The notes beneath the pieces were generated by a model that was not told where the DNA came from, made no database searches, and was given only the letters and a program-made list of their open reading frames with translations. Shown one piece after another: positions 8,908-18,568 of a stretch of 64,000 bases of DNA. Position numbers and translations under genes: made by a program. This DNA comes from Alteromonas stellipolaris (GTDB lineage Bacteria > Pseudomonadota > Gammaproteobacteria > Enterobacterales > Alteromonadaceae): NCBI RefSeq assembly GCF_001562115.1, contig NZ_CP013926.1, positions 3,286,001-3,350,000 on the forward strand. Direction: 5' to 3'. How positions within the stretch are numbered: position 1 is the stretch's first letter; each line of letters begins with the position of its first letter.

Positions 8908-9125
8908 AAATTTAACCTTTTTAACAATCGTTGTTACAAAATGCGAATATATGTAACCTACATTATTGTTATCTAATATTGGATACGGCTGTATCCTGTA
9001 GCCTGAAGGTACCTATTTGAAGTAATCGACGTGCTTAAACCTTTTTACGAACTAATCGAAATAGTGCAAGAGTGATGGTAGGTATTTATAAAACGTTATT
9101 AGAAAGGCAATGAGGCTCTAGATAC

Positions 9126-9156
9126 AAAAATGCCCACCGACTTAGTGCGGCAGGCA
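9126..9156 (-). terminator. Rho-independent terminator after the unrecognised gene
   Basis: Read on the minus strand, ATGCC..CCG pairs with CGG..GGCAT around an 8-base loop with a small internal mismatch, and is followed by TTTTTGT. It lies 45 bases after the stop of the gene at 9202. Confidence 0.75.
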
Positions 9157-9201
9157 TCAATAATTAAGTTAATAGCTGCAACTGGTTTTATACTTTCACG
9201 A

Positions 9202-10314
9202 CTAGGTGATTAAATCGTGCATCCAGTTTAGTGAAGGAAGTTTGCGGTCTTCTTGGTAGAACAAACGATTTAGCCTACCTAAAAGGTTAACAGGTCTGGA
9301 TGGATCGTGAGATTTAACCCTATGGGAACTTTCATTAAGCATAAACTCCCACGGTTGTAGATTCATATCATCAATCTCGTCCTGTTGAACACCTAAGCTT
9401 TTAAGCGTAGACAAAATACGTTCTGTCTTGCTTTCTACAACCGGCAAAATGGTATTGGCGTACAAATCAGTTAAAGGCGCATTAATCGCTGCCAGCGTGT
9501 GATTAATTGCCGCCCACACCATATCATGATCAAACTCCCAATCACGTGGTGCATAATAGCCCTCTATTTCCCACTCTAGCTCAGCGTTGCTTGCCGCAAT
9601 ACTGCTTTCTGCTTCTGGAGAGAAAGACAAATCAGGCCGCGCGCCAATATTGTATGCGTCTACACTCATGGCAACACAAATCACCAAATCGCCACATATT
9701 TCTTTGTTTTGGTATAAGGCTTCAAATGCTGCTCGCTTAACGCCCATCCAACCATGCACTTTTGAAGGTTGCTCTACAAAATGGCGCACATCGTTAGGTA
9801 GGTCTTCGCCATAAAGATCAATTAACAATGGTAACGGATTTTGCTCTGGCGCCTCATCGGGCATCCATACTTCATATTCTTGGCGGTTATCTGCTTTTCC
9901 GCGGCTTTTAATACCGTAAGATAAATTTACGGGTCGGCAAATACTACGATCTTCATCAACTTTATGAAAATACTCAGATCGCATTCGCTTAATAAAAGGG
10001 GCATCTAACCCCGCCAGCGCGGCGGTAGGATAGCGATAACCAATCTCGCTGTGCTCAACCATTGTGAGTGTAGGTATGGCTTTTTCAAGCTTACTCTTTA
10101 CGCCCTTAAGTTGCTCTACATTAGGCAAAACAATACTTCGCTCCGGCTCAATGGTAAGCCGACGTCCATCTTCTGCAACGAACTTTGGGGTCTTGTGAAA
10201 TTCGTACTGAGAAAGGCCTAAGCCCTGCACTGCGATGTTACGATAACGCGACAATTCACTGAAAAGCGCGGTGTGGTTTCGAATGTGTTTAAACAGGGGG
10301 CGGTTTGACGTCAT
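9202..10314 (-). CDS. Hypothetical protein, unrecognised
   Basis: I do not recognise this 370-residue protein. It is soluble-looking, with no signal peptide or membrane segment, and is rich in Glu, Asp and Trp. Notable stretches are EYEVWMPDEAPEQ in the middle, YYAPRDWEFDHD at about two thirds, and a Leu-rich C-terminus. The start at 10314 has GGAA about eight bases upstream. It lies 133 bases downstream of the PaaX-type regulator on the same strand and could be co-transcribed with it. It may belong to a lineage-restricted family. Confidence 0.7.
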   Translation of the reverse strand: MTSNRPLFKHIRNHTALFSELSRYRNIAVQGLGLSQYEFHKTPKFVAEDGRRLTIEPERSIVLPNVEQLKGVKSKLEKAIPTLTMVEHSEIGYRYPTAALAGLDAPFIKRMRSEYFHKVDEDRSICRPVNLSYGIKSRGKADNRQEYEVWMPDEAPEQNPLPLLIDLYGEDLPNDVRHFVEQPSKVHGWMGVKRAAFEALYQNKEICGDLVICVAMSVDAYNIGARPDLSFSPEAESSIAASNAELEWEIEGYYAPRDWEFDHDMVWAAINHTLAAINAPLTDLYANTILPVVESKTERILSTLKSLGVQQDEIDDMNLQPWEFMLNESSHRVKSHDPSRPVNLLGRLNRLFYQEDRKLPSLNWMHDLIT

Positions 10315-10447
10315 ACTACTTATTCCATGTCACGTATTTAAGTTGGAAAATCTGTGCGTATCTATGCAACCGTTTATCGGTAATTCAAATGACAGTGTGC
10401 CACAAAGATAGCATCAGGCAAGCACCTCCGTGCTCATACCTCTTTCC

Positions 10448-11254
10448 TCACTTCTTTATATTTAAAAATTCATACCAGACTTCAGCGCCAGCCTTATCGT
10501 ACTCTTCTACTTTTGCGCGAAATGCTCTGCGAAGGTCGACATTAACCAAAGGTGCTGGAAGCAGTGGGTCGAACACTAATCGTTTTAGGGCATTATCGCC
10601 GACGATATAATATTCCTTTGCTGCATCATCTAGTGATAAGCCTTCTATACGCTTGCGTGACCGCGCGAGTTCAATTAATCCTTCTTCGTAACTGGCTTCA
10701 AGGTTTTTGGTTTGCCATAACCCTGCTGCTTTTTTTTCTGTCGCGCCTGCGAAGTCAGATGCATTAAAAACCACGGCGCTTTTATCTAACCCTAATCGGT
10801 ACAATCGCTCTCGTGTTATACCAACCGTATCATTAAGATTATTTGGCCTAACATAAAAGTCCGCAGAGAGCTTTTTTAAGCCCATTAGTTTAAGCGCCCT
10901 GTCTTGTGCCCTTGTGGCCTTTCGATCACTTTTTGCTAATGCGGTAGTCAGCACGGTAAGCCAATCGCCACGCCATTCACACAACCTAGACTCTGCGGAA
11001 TGCCAACTACTGATCTCCCCTGCAAATTGCTCGCCCTCTTTACCTAATTGGTAATAGCCACGTTCCACCAGCTTAAGCAATTTTGCCGATTGCAAGCGAG
11101 TAAGGGTAACGCGAATGTTATTTTCCGAAATACCAAACAAGGCGCCTACTCTTACCGCGCTGGCTGCATCCATTTTTATACCAGGACGTGAACCAAGTAA
11201 CTTCATCAACAAATGGCGGGCTACGGGTTTACCGGTAGGTTTTTCGGGTAACAT
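10448..11254 (-). CDS. PaaX-family transcriptional regulator
   Basis: PaaX-type proteins are repressors, classically of phenylacetyl-CoA catabolism. The N-terminal 90 residues look like the PaaX winged helix (SRPGIKMDAASAVRVGALFG, then NNIRVTLTRL as recognition helix). The rest matches the PaaX central and C-terminal layout, including ADFYVRPNNL and the closing Leu-rich helix. The length of 268 is normal for the family. It is divergent from the AidB-like acyl-CoA dehydrogenase across 253 bases, so that gene is the natural candidate target. No phenylacetate catabolic genes are visible, so the effector may be another acyl-CoA. Confidence 0.82.
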   Translation of the reverse strand: MLPEKPTGKPVARHLLMKLLGSRPGIKMDAASAVRVGALFGISENNIRVTLTRLQSAKLLKLVERGYYQLGKEGEQFAGEISSWHSAESRLCEWRGDWLTVLTTALAKSDRKATRAQDRALKLMGLKKLSADFYVRPNNLNDTVGITRERLYRLGLDKSAVVFNASDFAGATEKKAAGLWQTKNLEASYEEGLIELARSRKRIEGLSLDDAAKEYYIVGDNALKRLVFDPLLPAPLVNVDLRRAFRAKVEEYDKAGAEVWYEFLNIKK

Positions 11255-11507
11255 ATTGCTTTACCAATCTATTAATAATTAAAACGAAATCAGGTAAGCA
11301 CTTTACCTAAATGTCATGCATTTACAAAGATATCCTTTTTCCCTGTCTTACTTAGTCACAAGCGCATAAACATACGCACTTAAATAAGTCCTCTAGAATA
11401 ACGGCGCTCGAGCAGCTTCTTTAAAGGTGACCCAACAACTAAATTACAAAAATTGACACAAAAAGACATAAAGGGTAATGTTTAATAAATTTTAAGGCGA
11501 GTTTATT

Positions 11508-13172
11508 ATGACTTCACCGACGTCGTTCCAAACCCATGTTGTTGAGAATCAGCCAACCTTCCTTCCTTCATATAACTTATGGCACGGTGACGCACTGCTT
11601 AAGCATGCTGTGTTAACCAACTTAGTGTCGCCTAGTGCTGATGTAGAAACACAGTTAGGTGACTTCGGACAAGTCGCAGGCTTTGAATTAATGGAGCATG
11701 GCGAACTTGCTAATAAAAATAAGCCCGAGTTTCATCCTTTCGATCGGTATGGTCGCAGAATTGATGATGTAGCATTTCACCCTAGCTACCACGCACTTAT
11801 GAGCGCGGCTATGCAGGGTAACGTGCATAACTACTCGTGGCAAAATGAAAGCCAGCAAGGTGCTCATGTTGTAAGAGCCGCGTTAATTTTCATGCAATAT
11901 CAGGCCGATGCGGGCACAACCTGTCCACTAACCATGACCCATGCCGCCATTCCGGCACTACGACAAGCTAAAGGCTTACCTGACTATTGGGTAGATAAGG
12001 TGGTGCAAGGACAATACGATCACCGTACCTTGCCAGCAGCACACAAGAATGGCCTGTCTATTGGTATGGGAATGACCGAAAAGCAAGGTGGCTCCGATGT
12101 TCGCCGCAACACCACCACTGCGACAAAACAACAAGATGGTAGTTACCGTATTGTGGGGCACAAGTTCTTCTTTTCTGCTCCTATGTGCGATGGCCACCTA
12201 ATACTTGCACAAACTGACGCTGGCCTAGGCTGCTTTCTATTACCAAGAGTAATGCCTAACGGCACCTTAAACGAAGTACGTATTCAACGTTTGAAAGACA
12301 AACTCGGAGACTGGAGCAATGCTTCATCAGAAGTGGAGTTTCAAGGCGCAACGGCCTACTTAGTCGGAGATGAAGGTCGTGGTGTACGCGTTATCATAGA
12401 TATGGTGTCGCTTACACGCCTTGATTGCATGATTGGCTCGTCGGCTTCTATGAGACAAGGGTTAGTTCAAGCCCATCATCATGTCAGCAACCGTGAGGCT
12501 TTTGGTGACACGCTTATCAATCAGCCTTTAATGCAAAATGTCATCGCCGACCTTACGCTTGAATGTTCGGCGGCACTGGCTTTGACCATGCGGGTCGCTC
12601 GCGCCGTTGATGCTAGTAAAATCAATCCGAAAGAAGCCGCACTGGCTCGTATCGCAACGGCGATTGGTAAATACTGGATATGTAAGCGAACCCCTGCATT
12701 TATTAACGAAGCACAAGAGTGCTTAGGGGGGCTAGGTTATGTAGAAGAGAATATTTTGCCTAGGCTTTATCGCCAAGCTCCGCTTAATTCAATTTGGGAA
12801 GGCAGTGGTAACGTACAATGCTTAGATGTACTTCGCGCATTGCACAAAGAGCCAGAATCTAAAGCGGCGCTTTTTGATTTATTGCATAGCGCCAAAGGGA
12901 AAAACGCCTGCTACGATAACCACCTGCAAAATCTTTTAGACGCTTTCGAAGATACCGCCACCCTAGAAATTCGCAGCCGTTTAATTACAGAGCATACTGC
13001 CCTTGCCATGCAAGGTGCCTTGCTTCTGAATGAGAGCGATAGCGTGATGGCGAACACCTTTTGTGAAGCAAGGTTAGGCAAACAGCAAGGCTTGGCGTAT
13101 GGAACACTGCCTGCTAACACACCTTTTTTAGATATTATTAAAAAGGGAATGCTTAGCAGTAGCAACAATTAA
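11508..13172 (+). CDS. AidB-like acyl-CoA dehydrogenase family flavoprotein
   Basis: The 554-residue protein matches the AidB/isovaleryl-CoA-dehydrogenase-like branch along its length. FHPSYHALM corresponds to the N-terminal FHPAWH region; GMGMTEKQGGSDVR is the flavin/substrate loop; RLKDKLG and SNAS/EVEF follow; and ECLGGLGYVEEN with LNSIWEGSGN is the C-terminal flavin and active-site region. E. coli AidB (541 residues) binds DNA and FAD and is induced by alkylation, but many relatives are plain acyl-CoA dehydrogenases. TAAGGCGAG precedes the ATG. The divergent PaaX-type regulator suggests control by an acyl-CoA. Its stop codon overlaps that of the convergent DsrE-like gene. Confidence 0.88.
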   Translation: MTSPTSFQTHVVENQPTFLPSYNLWHGDALLKHAVLTNLVSPSADVETQLGDFGQVAGFELMEHGELANKNKPEFHPFDRYGRRIDDVAFHPSYHALMSAAMQGNVHNYSWQNESQQGAHVVRAALIFMQYQADAGTTCPLTMTHAAIPALRQAKGLPDYWVDKVVQGQYDHRTLPAAHKNGLSIGMGMTEKQGGSDVRRNTTTATKQQDGSYRIVGHKFFFSAPMCDGHLILAQTDAGLGCFLLPRVMPNGTLNEVRIQRLKDKLGDWSNASSEVEFQGATAYLVGDEGRGVRVIIDMVSLTRLDCMIGSSASMRQGLVQAHHHVSNREAFGDTLINQPLMQNVIADLTLECSAALALTMRVARAVDASKINPKEAALARIATAIGKYWICKRTPAFINEAQECLGGLGYVEENILPRLYRQAPLNSIWEGSGNVQCLDVLRALHKEPESKAALFDLLHSAKGKNACYDNHLQNLLDAFEDTATLEIRSRLITEHTALAMQGALLLNESDSVMANTFCEARLGKQQGLAYGTLPANTPFLDIIKKGMLSSSNN

Positions 13173-13720
13173 AACGGGTTAGTACTGAAACCCTGTTCAC
13201 TTAAACGGGCATGGGCTGTCATCGCAGATAAGTCCATCTCAACGCCCTCTATTAGCATTTCAGAACTTACATCATTAGCGGCTGAGGATTGTCCGCAAAC
13301 GATTACTCGTACGCCTTTATCCATAAGCGCACGCAATAAATCTAAGTTGCCGTTATCTTCACCTTTTTTCTTTTGATAGGCCGCGTTATTAATCACATCA
13401 AACGTGGCTGAGCCGTGAACCACTAACGCGAGTTGAATATTTTCAAGCTTAGCGCCATTGGTGACATGCATATTAATAAAACGAGCTAGTGAATCAAATT
13501 TGCGGTTAACCTTGCCCACATCAGCCCCTTTGGCTACATCGAAGGCGACTTTAAATTGTTGCTGAGGCGATACACTCACGCCTGGCACTGGTGCATGCTT
13601 GCCATAGTTATTAAAAACGGGGCCTGCGGCAAAATCATCAGTGCCCGCATGGGCAAACAATGGCGTCGATAAAGCAGATACTGCGGCAAGTGTTGAGGCT
13701 AAAAGAGGTAACGATTTCAT
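13169..13720 (-). CDS. Exported DsrE/DsrF-like protein
   Basis: The 183-residue protein has a clear signal peptide ending at FAHAG, so it works outside the cytoplasm. The mature part resembles the DsrE/F-like fold: HVTNGAKLENIQLALVVHG, then a region ending in VRVIVCGQSSAA with the one conserved cysteine, as in sulfur-relay and related DsrE-like proteins. Exported single-cysteine members are common in marine gammaproteobacteria but poorly characterised. It follows the TonB receptor/dipeptidase pair on the same strand after a terminator, so it probably has its own promoter. Its TAA overlaps the TAA of the convergent acyl-CoA dehydrogenase gene by two bases. Confidence 0.8.
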   Translation of the reverse strand: MKSLPLLASTLAAVSALSTPLFAHAGTDDFAAGPVFNNYGKHAPVPGVSVSPQQQFKVAFDVAKGADVGKVNRKFDSLARFINMHVTNGAKLENIQLALVVHGSATFDVINNAAYQKKKGEDNGNLDLLRALMDKGVRVIVCGQSSAANDVSSEMLIEGVEMDLSAMTAHARLSEQGFSTNPF

Positions 13721-13744
13721 GCATACTCCACGTTATTAATCAGA

Positions 13745-13782
13745 AATAAAAAAGCGCCCTACTCACCAAATGAATAGAGCGC
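13745..13782 (-). terminator. Terminator of the TonB receptor/dipeptidase operon
   Basis: On the minus strand GCGCTCTA pairs with TAGGGCGC (one mismatch) around a 13-base loop and is followed by TTTTTTATTT. It lies just beyond the dipeptidase stop codon. Confidence 0.75.
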
Positions 13783-13800
13783 GTTTTCAATTCAGTGTAA

Positions 13801-15066
13801 CTATTTACTCGCTGTTTTCAAACTAGCAGCATAGTCTTGAGCCTGTTGAAGCACTCTTAATGCATTACCACTCCATATATCTGCTAAGTCTTCTTCGGTA
13901 TAGCCCTCTTCTAACAATCGCTGTGTGATCATGGGTAAATTAACCACATCCATCATATCGTCTACACCGCCGCCGCCATCCCAGTCAGCGCCAATTCCTA
14001 CATGCTTAGGCCCTACCACCGCTAACGCATGTAAAAAGTGTTTCATGTAAACATCAAAAGACGCTTTAACCGCGGGATGCTCATGCTCAATTTCCCTGCG
14101 CTTTTCTAACAAATCCTTGTGATCAGCACCTTGTTTGACCATGGCCATTAACCCCTTGTAAGCTTCTTTTCGCTCGGGGTTTTCAGGCAGTGCAGTAAGG
14201 TAGTCGCTGTAAGCATTCATTTGAATGACACCGCCAGATTCCGCAAGCTGCTTCAGTAAGTCGTCGTCAATGTTTCGCGGATGATCGTAAATTGCTTTCA
14301 CGCCGGTGTGGGACAAAATGATGGGAGTTTTAGACAGCTTAATCATGTCTTTAACGGTTTCATCGTGAGCGTGGGAACCGTCAAGTACAATACCCAATCT
14401 ATTGGCTTCGCTCACAAAGGTTTCACCTAACGGCGAAAGCCCGCCCCACTTCACCCCTTCGGGATCGGTAGAACTATCACCAAGCTGATTGTTTTTAAAA
14501 TGTACTGGCCCCGCCATTCGTAGCCCAAACTTATAAAACGTTTCAAGTAGGCTCATATCCGTACCTAAGGGATAGGAATTTTCCATACTCATATAAACAA
14601 TATGTTTGCCTGCTTTTTTAATTTCACTCGCATCATCAGGGTTAAGCGCTAACGCAAAAGTTTCAGGATGTTCAGTCACCATGGTGCGTACTGCAAGTGC
14701 GCGCAGTAAAGCAGTGTCGCGGCTTTGCTGGTAACCTTCTGTAGTTAGCGGTCCTTGCGGGGTATAAAGCACCCAAAAGCCACCGTCTAACGCTCCTTCT
14801 TGCATACGCGGTACATCAACTTGCGAAAAGTCGTGGCCATAAGTATGCCGTTCCATAATATCAAACCCAGGCCTTACCAAATGCGCAGGCGTATCTAGGT
14901 GTGTGTCTAAGGTCACCAGTTTACGCTGAATAGCTTCAGCTTCTTCTCGTGTTACAGCATCGGCTGCCTGCGTTACGGCGCTCGTTACAGTAGCTCCAAG
15001 ACCTAGGGCGACCACTACCCCTAGCATTGTTTTGTTTAACTGATTTAGTTTTGTTTTCGTTGTCAT
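13801..15066 (-). CDS. Exported M19 membrane-type dipeptidase
   Basis: M19 (renal dipeptidase) enzymes are binuclear-zinc hydrolases of dipeptides, including D-amino-acid dipeptides. Expected ligands are present: His-x-Asp in LDTHLD, the bridging Glu in SMENSYP, His in GSHAHDET, His in LSHTG and Asp in GADWDGGGG. The 421-residue length and signal peptide (cleavage near TQAAD) agree with exported bacterial members. The start codon lies one base after the TonB receptor stop, so the two are certainly one operon. Together they suggest import and periplasmic processing of a small peptide or D-amino-acid conjugate; the ligand is not known. Confidence 0.9.
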   Translation of the reverse strand: MTTKTKLNQLNKTMLGVVVALGLGATVTSAVTQAADAVTREEAEAIQRKLVTLDTHLDTPAHLVRPGFDIMERHTYGHDFSQVDVPRMQEGALDGGFWVLYTPQGPLTTEGYQQSRDTALLRALAVRTMVTEHPETFALALNPDDASEIKKAGKHIVYMSMENSYPLGTDMSLLETFYKFGLRMAGPVHFKNNQLGDSSTDPEGVKWGGLSPLGETFVSEANRLGIVLDGSHAHDETVKDMIKLSKTPIILSHTGVKAIYDHPRNIDDDLLKQLAESGGVIQMNAYSDYLTALPENPERKEAYKGLMAMVKQGADHKDLLEKRREIEHEHPAVKASFDVYMKHFLHALAVVGPKHVGIGADWDGGGGVDDMMDVVNLPMITQRLLEEGYTEEDLADIWSGNALRVLQQAQDYAASLKTASK

Positions 15067-15067
15067 G

Positions 15068-17410
15068 TTAGAAAGCCACCGTTAATGATGCCTGCACGTT
15101 ACGAGGGCTCAAAGGGCGATAGAAAGCCGATCCTACAAACGCAAACGACAAGACTTCTTTGTCGAAAAGGTTATCTACGTTTAACCGTAAGCTCACATTT
15201 TCAGGCATACCGAAGGGGTTCACACCACCTAAATCTACATAGGCACTTACCGTGGTGTAGCTATCCATTTCATAGGTCTCGGCATAATCGGTAAAACGAC
15301 TACTGGTATATTTTGCCGACACATTCGCTACTAACCATTCTGTTGGCTCGTAGGTAATGCCACCTGTCATCACCCAATCTGGACTATCAGCCAAGGCGCT
15401 GCCTTCAGGGTTACTGCCAAAGCCGTCTACTAAGCTGGCATTTTTGTACGAGACATTAGCGTTCATGTATAACTGTTTTTTGAATACTTCAGGCTGATAA
15501 ACACCTGACAATTCAAATCCGTAGGCTTCTGAAGCGCCGCCATTAATATAAAAGCTCTCAGGTTGACCAGTCGCGGGGTTTAACACGTTACTGGCAAACA
15601 AACGATTATCAAAGCGGGTATAGAATAAAGCCAATGCCGCATTAAAGTTTTCTTTGTTGGTACGGTAACCTAATTCAAGGTTATCGGCTTCTTCACCTTC
15701 AGGAGTATCGGGTTCAAAGCTAACCGCATTGTCATAAATGTCGTCTGTACCATTAGGTAGCGCGTAGTTTTTCGAGTAAGATGCGAAAACTTGGTCGGTG
15801 TCATTTAGGGTGTATACCGCGCCTATTGAAGGTAAGAAATGGTTGCTAAATTTGCCGCCCACAGACTGAGGCCCATAACCTGCTTCACCGTCAATTTCGT
15901 AATCATCATAATCACGATACCCATCTAGTGAATAATCAACACTTAATGACTTTATCCCCAATTCAAGCTTCAAGTTGTCGTCCATTAAGCTAATGGTATC
16001 TTTCACGTACAACTGCGTAGTTTCACGGACCGAGGTGTAGTCTCGGCGATAATATGCCACCTCATCCCAAATCACGTCACCATCCGCACTACCGCCGGTT
16101 TTATTTAACCGCTGTTGCGTACGGTGGTAAGTGTCTTTTTCTTGCCAGCCACCAAATTGTATATCGTGGGCATCGAGTTCTAGGCTGAAATCAGCAACGA
16201 AGCCTTTTCTATCTCCCCCTACTGACGACAAACCATATTGCACACCCCGTGGGTGCACCACATCTAGCCCTGCGGCTGCCTGATCTTCGTAAATACTTAA
16301 GGTGTTACTATAAGAATCGGGAGAAACACCATAACCATCTTTGTCTTCAAAATAATAAGTACCGGTAAATAACAAGTTATCTAACAGGTAGGTTTCAAGC
16401 TGGGCAGAATAGAGTTTATCATCACGAACGTTTACGCGATCTTCGTAGTAACTTGTACAATTACTGCCGGTAAACACAGGGGTAAAATCGCTTTCATCCA
16501 CTACCCCATCTTGATTGAAATCGTAAACACCCGTTAAAGGGGCAATACAGCCTTCAGGAATGGCATCTAGGTAGCTGTAATAATAGTTATCATCAAAAGT
16601 CGCTTCGGTACCGGAGGGCGAGTCGTAATCGAAGAAGTCGTTCGCCACATAGCTAACGGTAAATTTAGTCTCGTCACTAAAGGCATAAATTGCTTTACCT
16701 TCAATGTGCTCTCGGTCGATAGTACCTGGCCCGCGCCATAAATCACTGTCGGTTTTCGAGCGACTCACATAGGCTTTGAAACCATTTATGTCGCCGGTTT
16801 CCAGTTTAACGAAAGAGCGATTTAAATCATCATCGCCAATAGTGTAAGACATCATGCCACCGGCTTCGTCAGACGGGTCAACCGAATAGTAAGAAGCTAT
16901 AGGCCCTAAGGTAGAATAACTTGGTGCGGAAACATCACCGGCTCCCGGAGATGCCACTACAGATGCTAAGTTCTCGTTATCTACATATCTGAAAATAGGG
17001 CTACCGCCGAAGGCATCTGAACGCCCCATGGGTACGCCGTTCAATACAAAGCCCATTTGGCTTAAATTAAATGCGCGCACATTCACAGAATTTCCAAACT
17101 CATATAATCCTAATGCACCGTCCGTTTGCACATTAAATCCAGGTAAACTTTCTAACATTTTGAGCCCAGATATACCACCTGGAGCCGACAACAACGCTTC
17201 ACGTGTAACGGCTAGCGTATTGGTTACTTCACCAGTACCAATTGCTACCTCGGTAGTAGAGATACGACGACCTACTACTTGAATCTTTTCTTCTTCAGTT
17301 TCAGCACTGGCGGTTTCACTTTCTTGTGCATACGCAGGGCTGACGGCAAACATTGCCGCTATAGATACACTTAATAGTGTAGGACGCAACGGTGTATTTG
17401 TTTTTATCAT
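15068..17410 (-). CDS. TonB-dependent outer-membrane receptor
   Basis: The 780-residue protein has a signal peptide (cleavage after SPAYAQ) and a TonB-box-like IQVVGRR. A plug domain (about residues 60-200, with NVRAFNLSQMGFVLNGVP) precedes a long beta-barrel ending in aromatic-terminated SLTVAF. The start at 17410 is preferred: AGGAA lies seven bases upstream and the signal peptide starts MIKTN; the frame open to 17482 adds an unsupported leader. The next gene, a dipeptidase, starts one base after its stop. The barrel does not reveal the ligand; a peptide is inferred from the partner. Confidence 0.9.
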   Translation of the reverse strand: MIKTNTPLRPTLLSVSIAAMFAVSPAYAQESETASAETEEEKIQVVGRRISTTEVAIGTGEVTNTLAVTREALLSAPGGISGLKMLESLPGFNVQTDGALGLYEFGNSVNVRAFNLSQMGFVLNGVPMGRSDAFGGSPIFRYVDNENLASVVASPGAGDVSAPSYSTLGPIASYYSVDPSDEAGGMMSYTIGDDDLNRSFVKLETGDINGFKAYVSRSKTDSDLWRGPGTIDREHIEGKAIYAFSDETKFTVSYVANDFFDYDSPSGTEATFDDNYYYSYLDAIPEGCIAPLTGVYDFNQDGVVDESDFTPVFTGSNCTSYYEDRVNVRDDKLYSAQLETYLLDNLLFTGTYYFEDKDGYGVSPDSYSNTLSIYEDQAAAGLDVVHPRGVQYGLSSVGGDRKGFVADFSLELDAHDIQFGGWQEKDTYHRTQQRLNKTGGSADGDVIWDEVAYYRRDYTSVRETTQLYVKDTISLMDDNLKLELGIKSLSVDYSLDGYRDYDDYEIDGEAGYGPQSVGGKFSNHFLPSIGAVYTLNDTDQVFASYSKNYALPNGTDDIYDNAVSFEPDTPEGEEADNLELGYRTNKENFNAALALFYTRFDNRLFASNVLNPATGQPESFYINGGASEAYGFELSGVYQPEVFKKQLYMNANVSYKNASLVDGFGSNPEGSALADSPDWVMTGGITYEPTEWLVANVSAKYTSSRFTDYAETYEMDSYTTVSAYVDLGGVNPFGMPENVSLRLNVDNLFDKEVLSFAFVGSAFYRPLSPRNVQASLTVAF

Positions 17411-17873
17411 GAGTGTGTTTCCTGCTTCAACTGCTACTACGTGCCCACTTGGAGGAAAACCAAGTGAGTGTTCAGTTAACACATCACAATAAACATACCA
17501 ACAACGTTAAACTTTAGTATTAATTACCGCCTAAATTTTACTCAGCATAGTATTTCTCTAGCTTTAGCAACTCATCTGATGAGTTTCATCTTGACCGGTT
17601 TTGAATATAATTATTCACAACATCTTTATTTACTCTTTAACAATGCACCAAGAGATCGCTAGTAGCAATGAGAGGTGCACCACGACAGTGAACTTTTCAC
17701 TTGAAAAATTAAAACACTCTTTAATTTTCAACAACTAAGATATACATTACGTAGTGGTTCTCACGCTATTTTGAAACACCTTATGAATGTTATAAACTGC
17801 GGTAAGTTTGCCATCCGCCTTTGCAATTTTTATATTGCTCAAATGATTTTACTAACTAATTGATACAAAATTC
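17411..17873. other. Divergent intergenic region, 463 bases
   Basis: This AT-rich region separates the TonB receptor from a plus-strand membrane protein. I see no gene. It contains an imperfect hairpin at 17701-17731 and a TGCACC/GGTGCA inverted repeat at about 17644-17679. Promoters for both genes are expected but not assigned. Confidence 0.5.
17701..17731. repeat. AT-rich inverted repeat
   Basis: TTGAAAAATTAAA and TTTAATTTTCAA pair over 12 bases with one bulged A around a 6-base loop. No G/C clamp is present, so it may be a protein-binding palindrome rather than a terminator. Confidence 0.4.
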
Positions 17874-18485
17874 ATGGAACCGAATTACGCAAATTACTCG
17901 TATCGCGAGTTACTTGAGGCATTAGAAAGTATTGACCGTGAAGCATTTCCTGGGCGAGTTAATAGCATTAAAGCTAGATTAGCCACACTAGATAAGGAAA
18001 GCGATAGCGTATCCATTCGTGGGGACTACAAAGACATTAGCCTATTACTATTTTTAATTAGTTCGGTAATTGGTGTGATATGTACATGGACACTAGTTAA
18101 AGGAAGCGAAGATGATTTTAGGCAAATAGTTGGCGCCTTAATGCTACCCGCCGCCCCCTTTTTATACTGGTACTACAAAAAAAAGTGGAAAACTCATGCT
18201 CAGGACCACTTCATTCTAAATAAAGATGGGGTGCTTTATAACTTCGAAGGGCAAGAAGCCAAGCTAGCATGGGTGGATATTACGTCTATTGAGTACTCCC
18301 GAACCAGATACCATTCCACTCTGTGCTTTGAAGCAAAAAATAGGGAAAAGAATATCTATATTGATATAGAAAAATTTCGATGTAGTCAGTCAATGGTGGA
18401 CAACTTCACTAAACAAAAGGCTATCAAACACGATGTAATATACTATAAAAGCTCGAGATGGAGGGGGAAGAAACAAGTAATATAA
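17874..18485 (+). CDS. Hypothetical membrane protein with two transmembrane segments
   Basis: This 203-residue protein has three parts. A short amphipathic N-terminus (YSYRELLEALESIDREAFPGR, then Ile/Arg-rich) resembles a motif seen at the start of several uncharacterised envelope proteins. Two hydrophobic segments follow at about residues 58-78 and 85-103. The C-terminal domain is mostly beta (FILNKDGVLYNFEGQ, IEYSRTRYHSTLCFEA) and could be PH-like. No enzyme motif is visible. It stands alone on its strand; I do not recognise a function. Confidence 0.65.
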   Translation: MEPNYANYSYRELLEALESIDREAFPGRVNSIKARLATLDKESDSVSIRGDYKDISLLLFLISSVIGVICTWTLVKGSEDDFRQIVGALMLPAAPFLYWYYKKKWKTHAQDHFILNKDGVLYNFEGQEAKLAWVDITSIEYSRTRYHSTLCFEAKNREKNIYIDIEKFRCSQSMVDNFTKQKAIKHDVIYYKSSRWRGKKQVI

Positions 18486-18568
18486 GCAAGGCCCCAAACT
18501 TCCAAAGCCCTTGAAAAAAGAGACTTATATTAAAGACCTTGCATTAGCAATGTGGATATTAAACTAGC

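Larger units (their letters stand above)
8754..9201. other. Intergenic region, 448 bases, very AT-rich
   Basis: No ORF worth calling is present. The part next to 8753 is the promoter/leader of the small exported-protein gene and holds the two TGTAA-N5-TTACA palindromes. The part next to 9202 holds the terminator of the unrecognised gene at 9202-10314. Confidence 0.6.
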
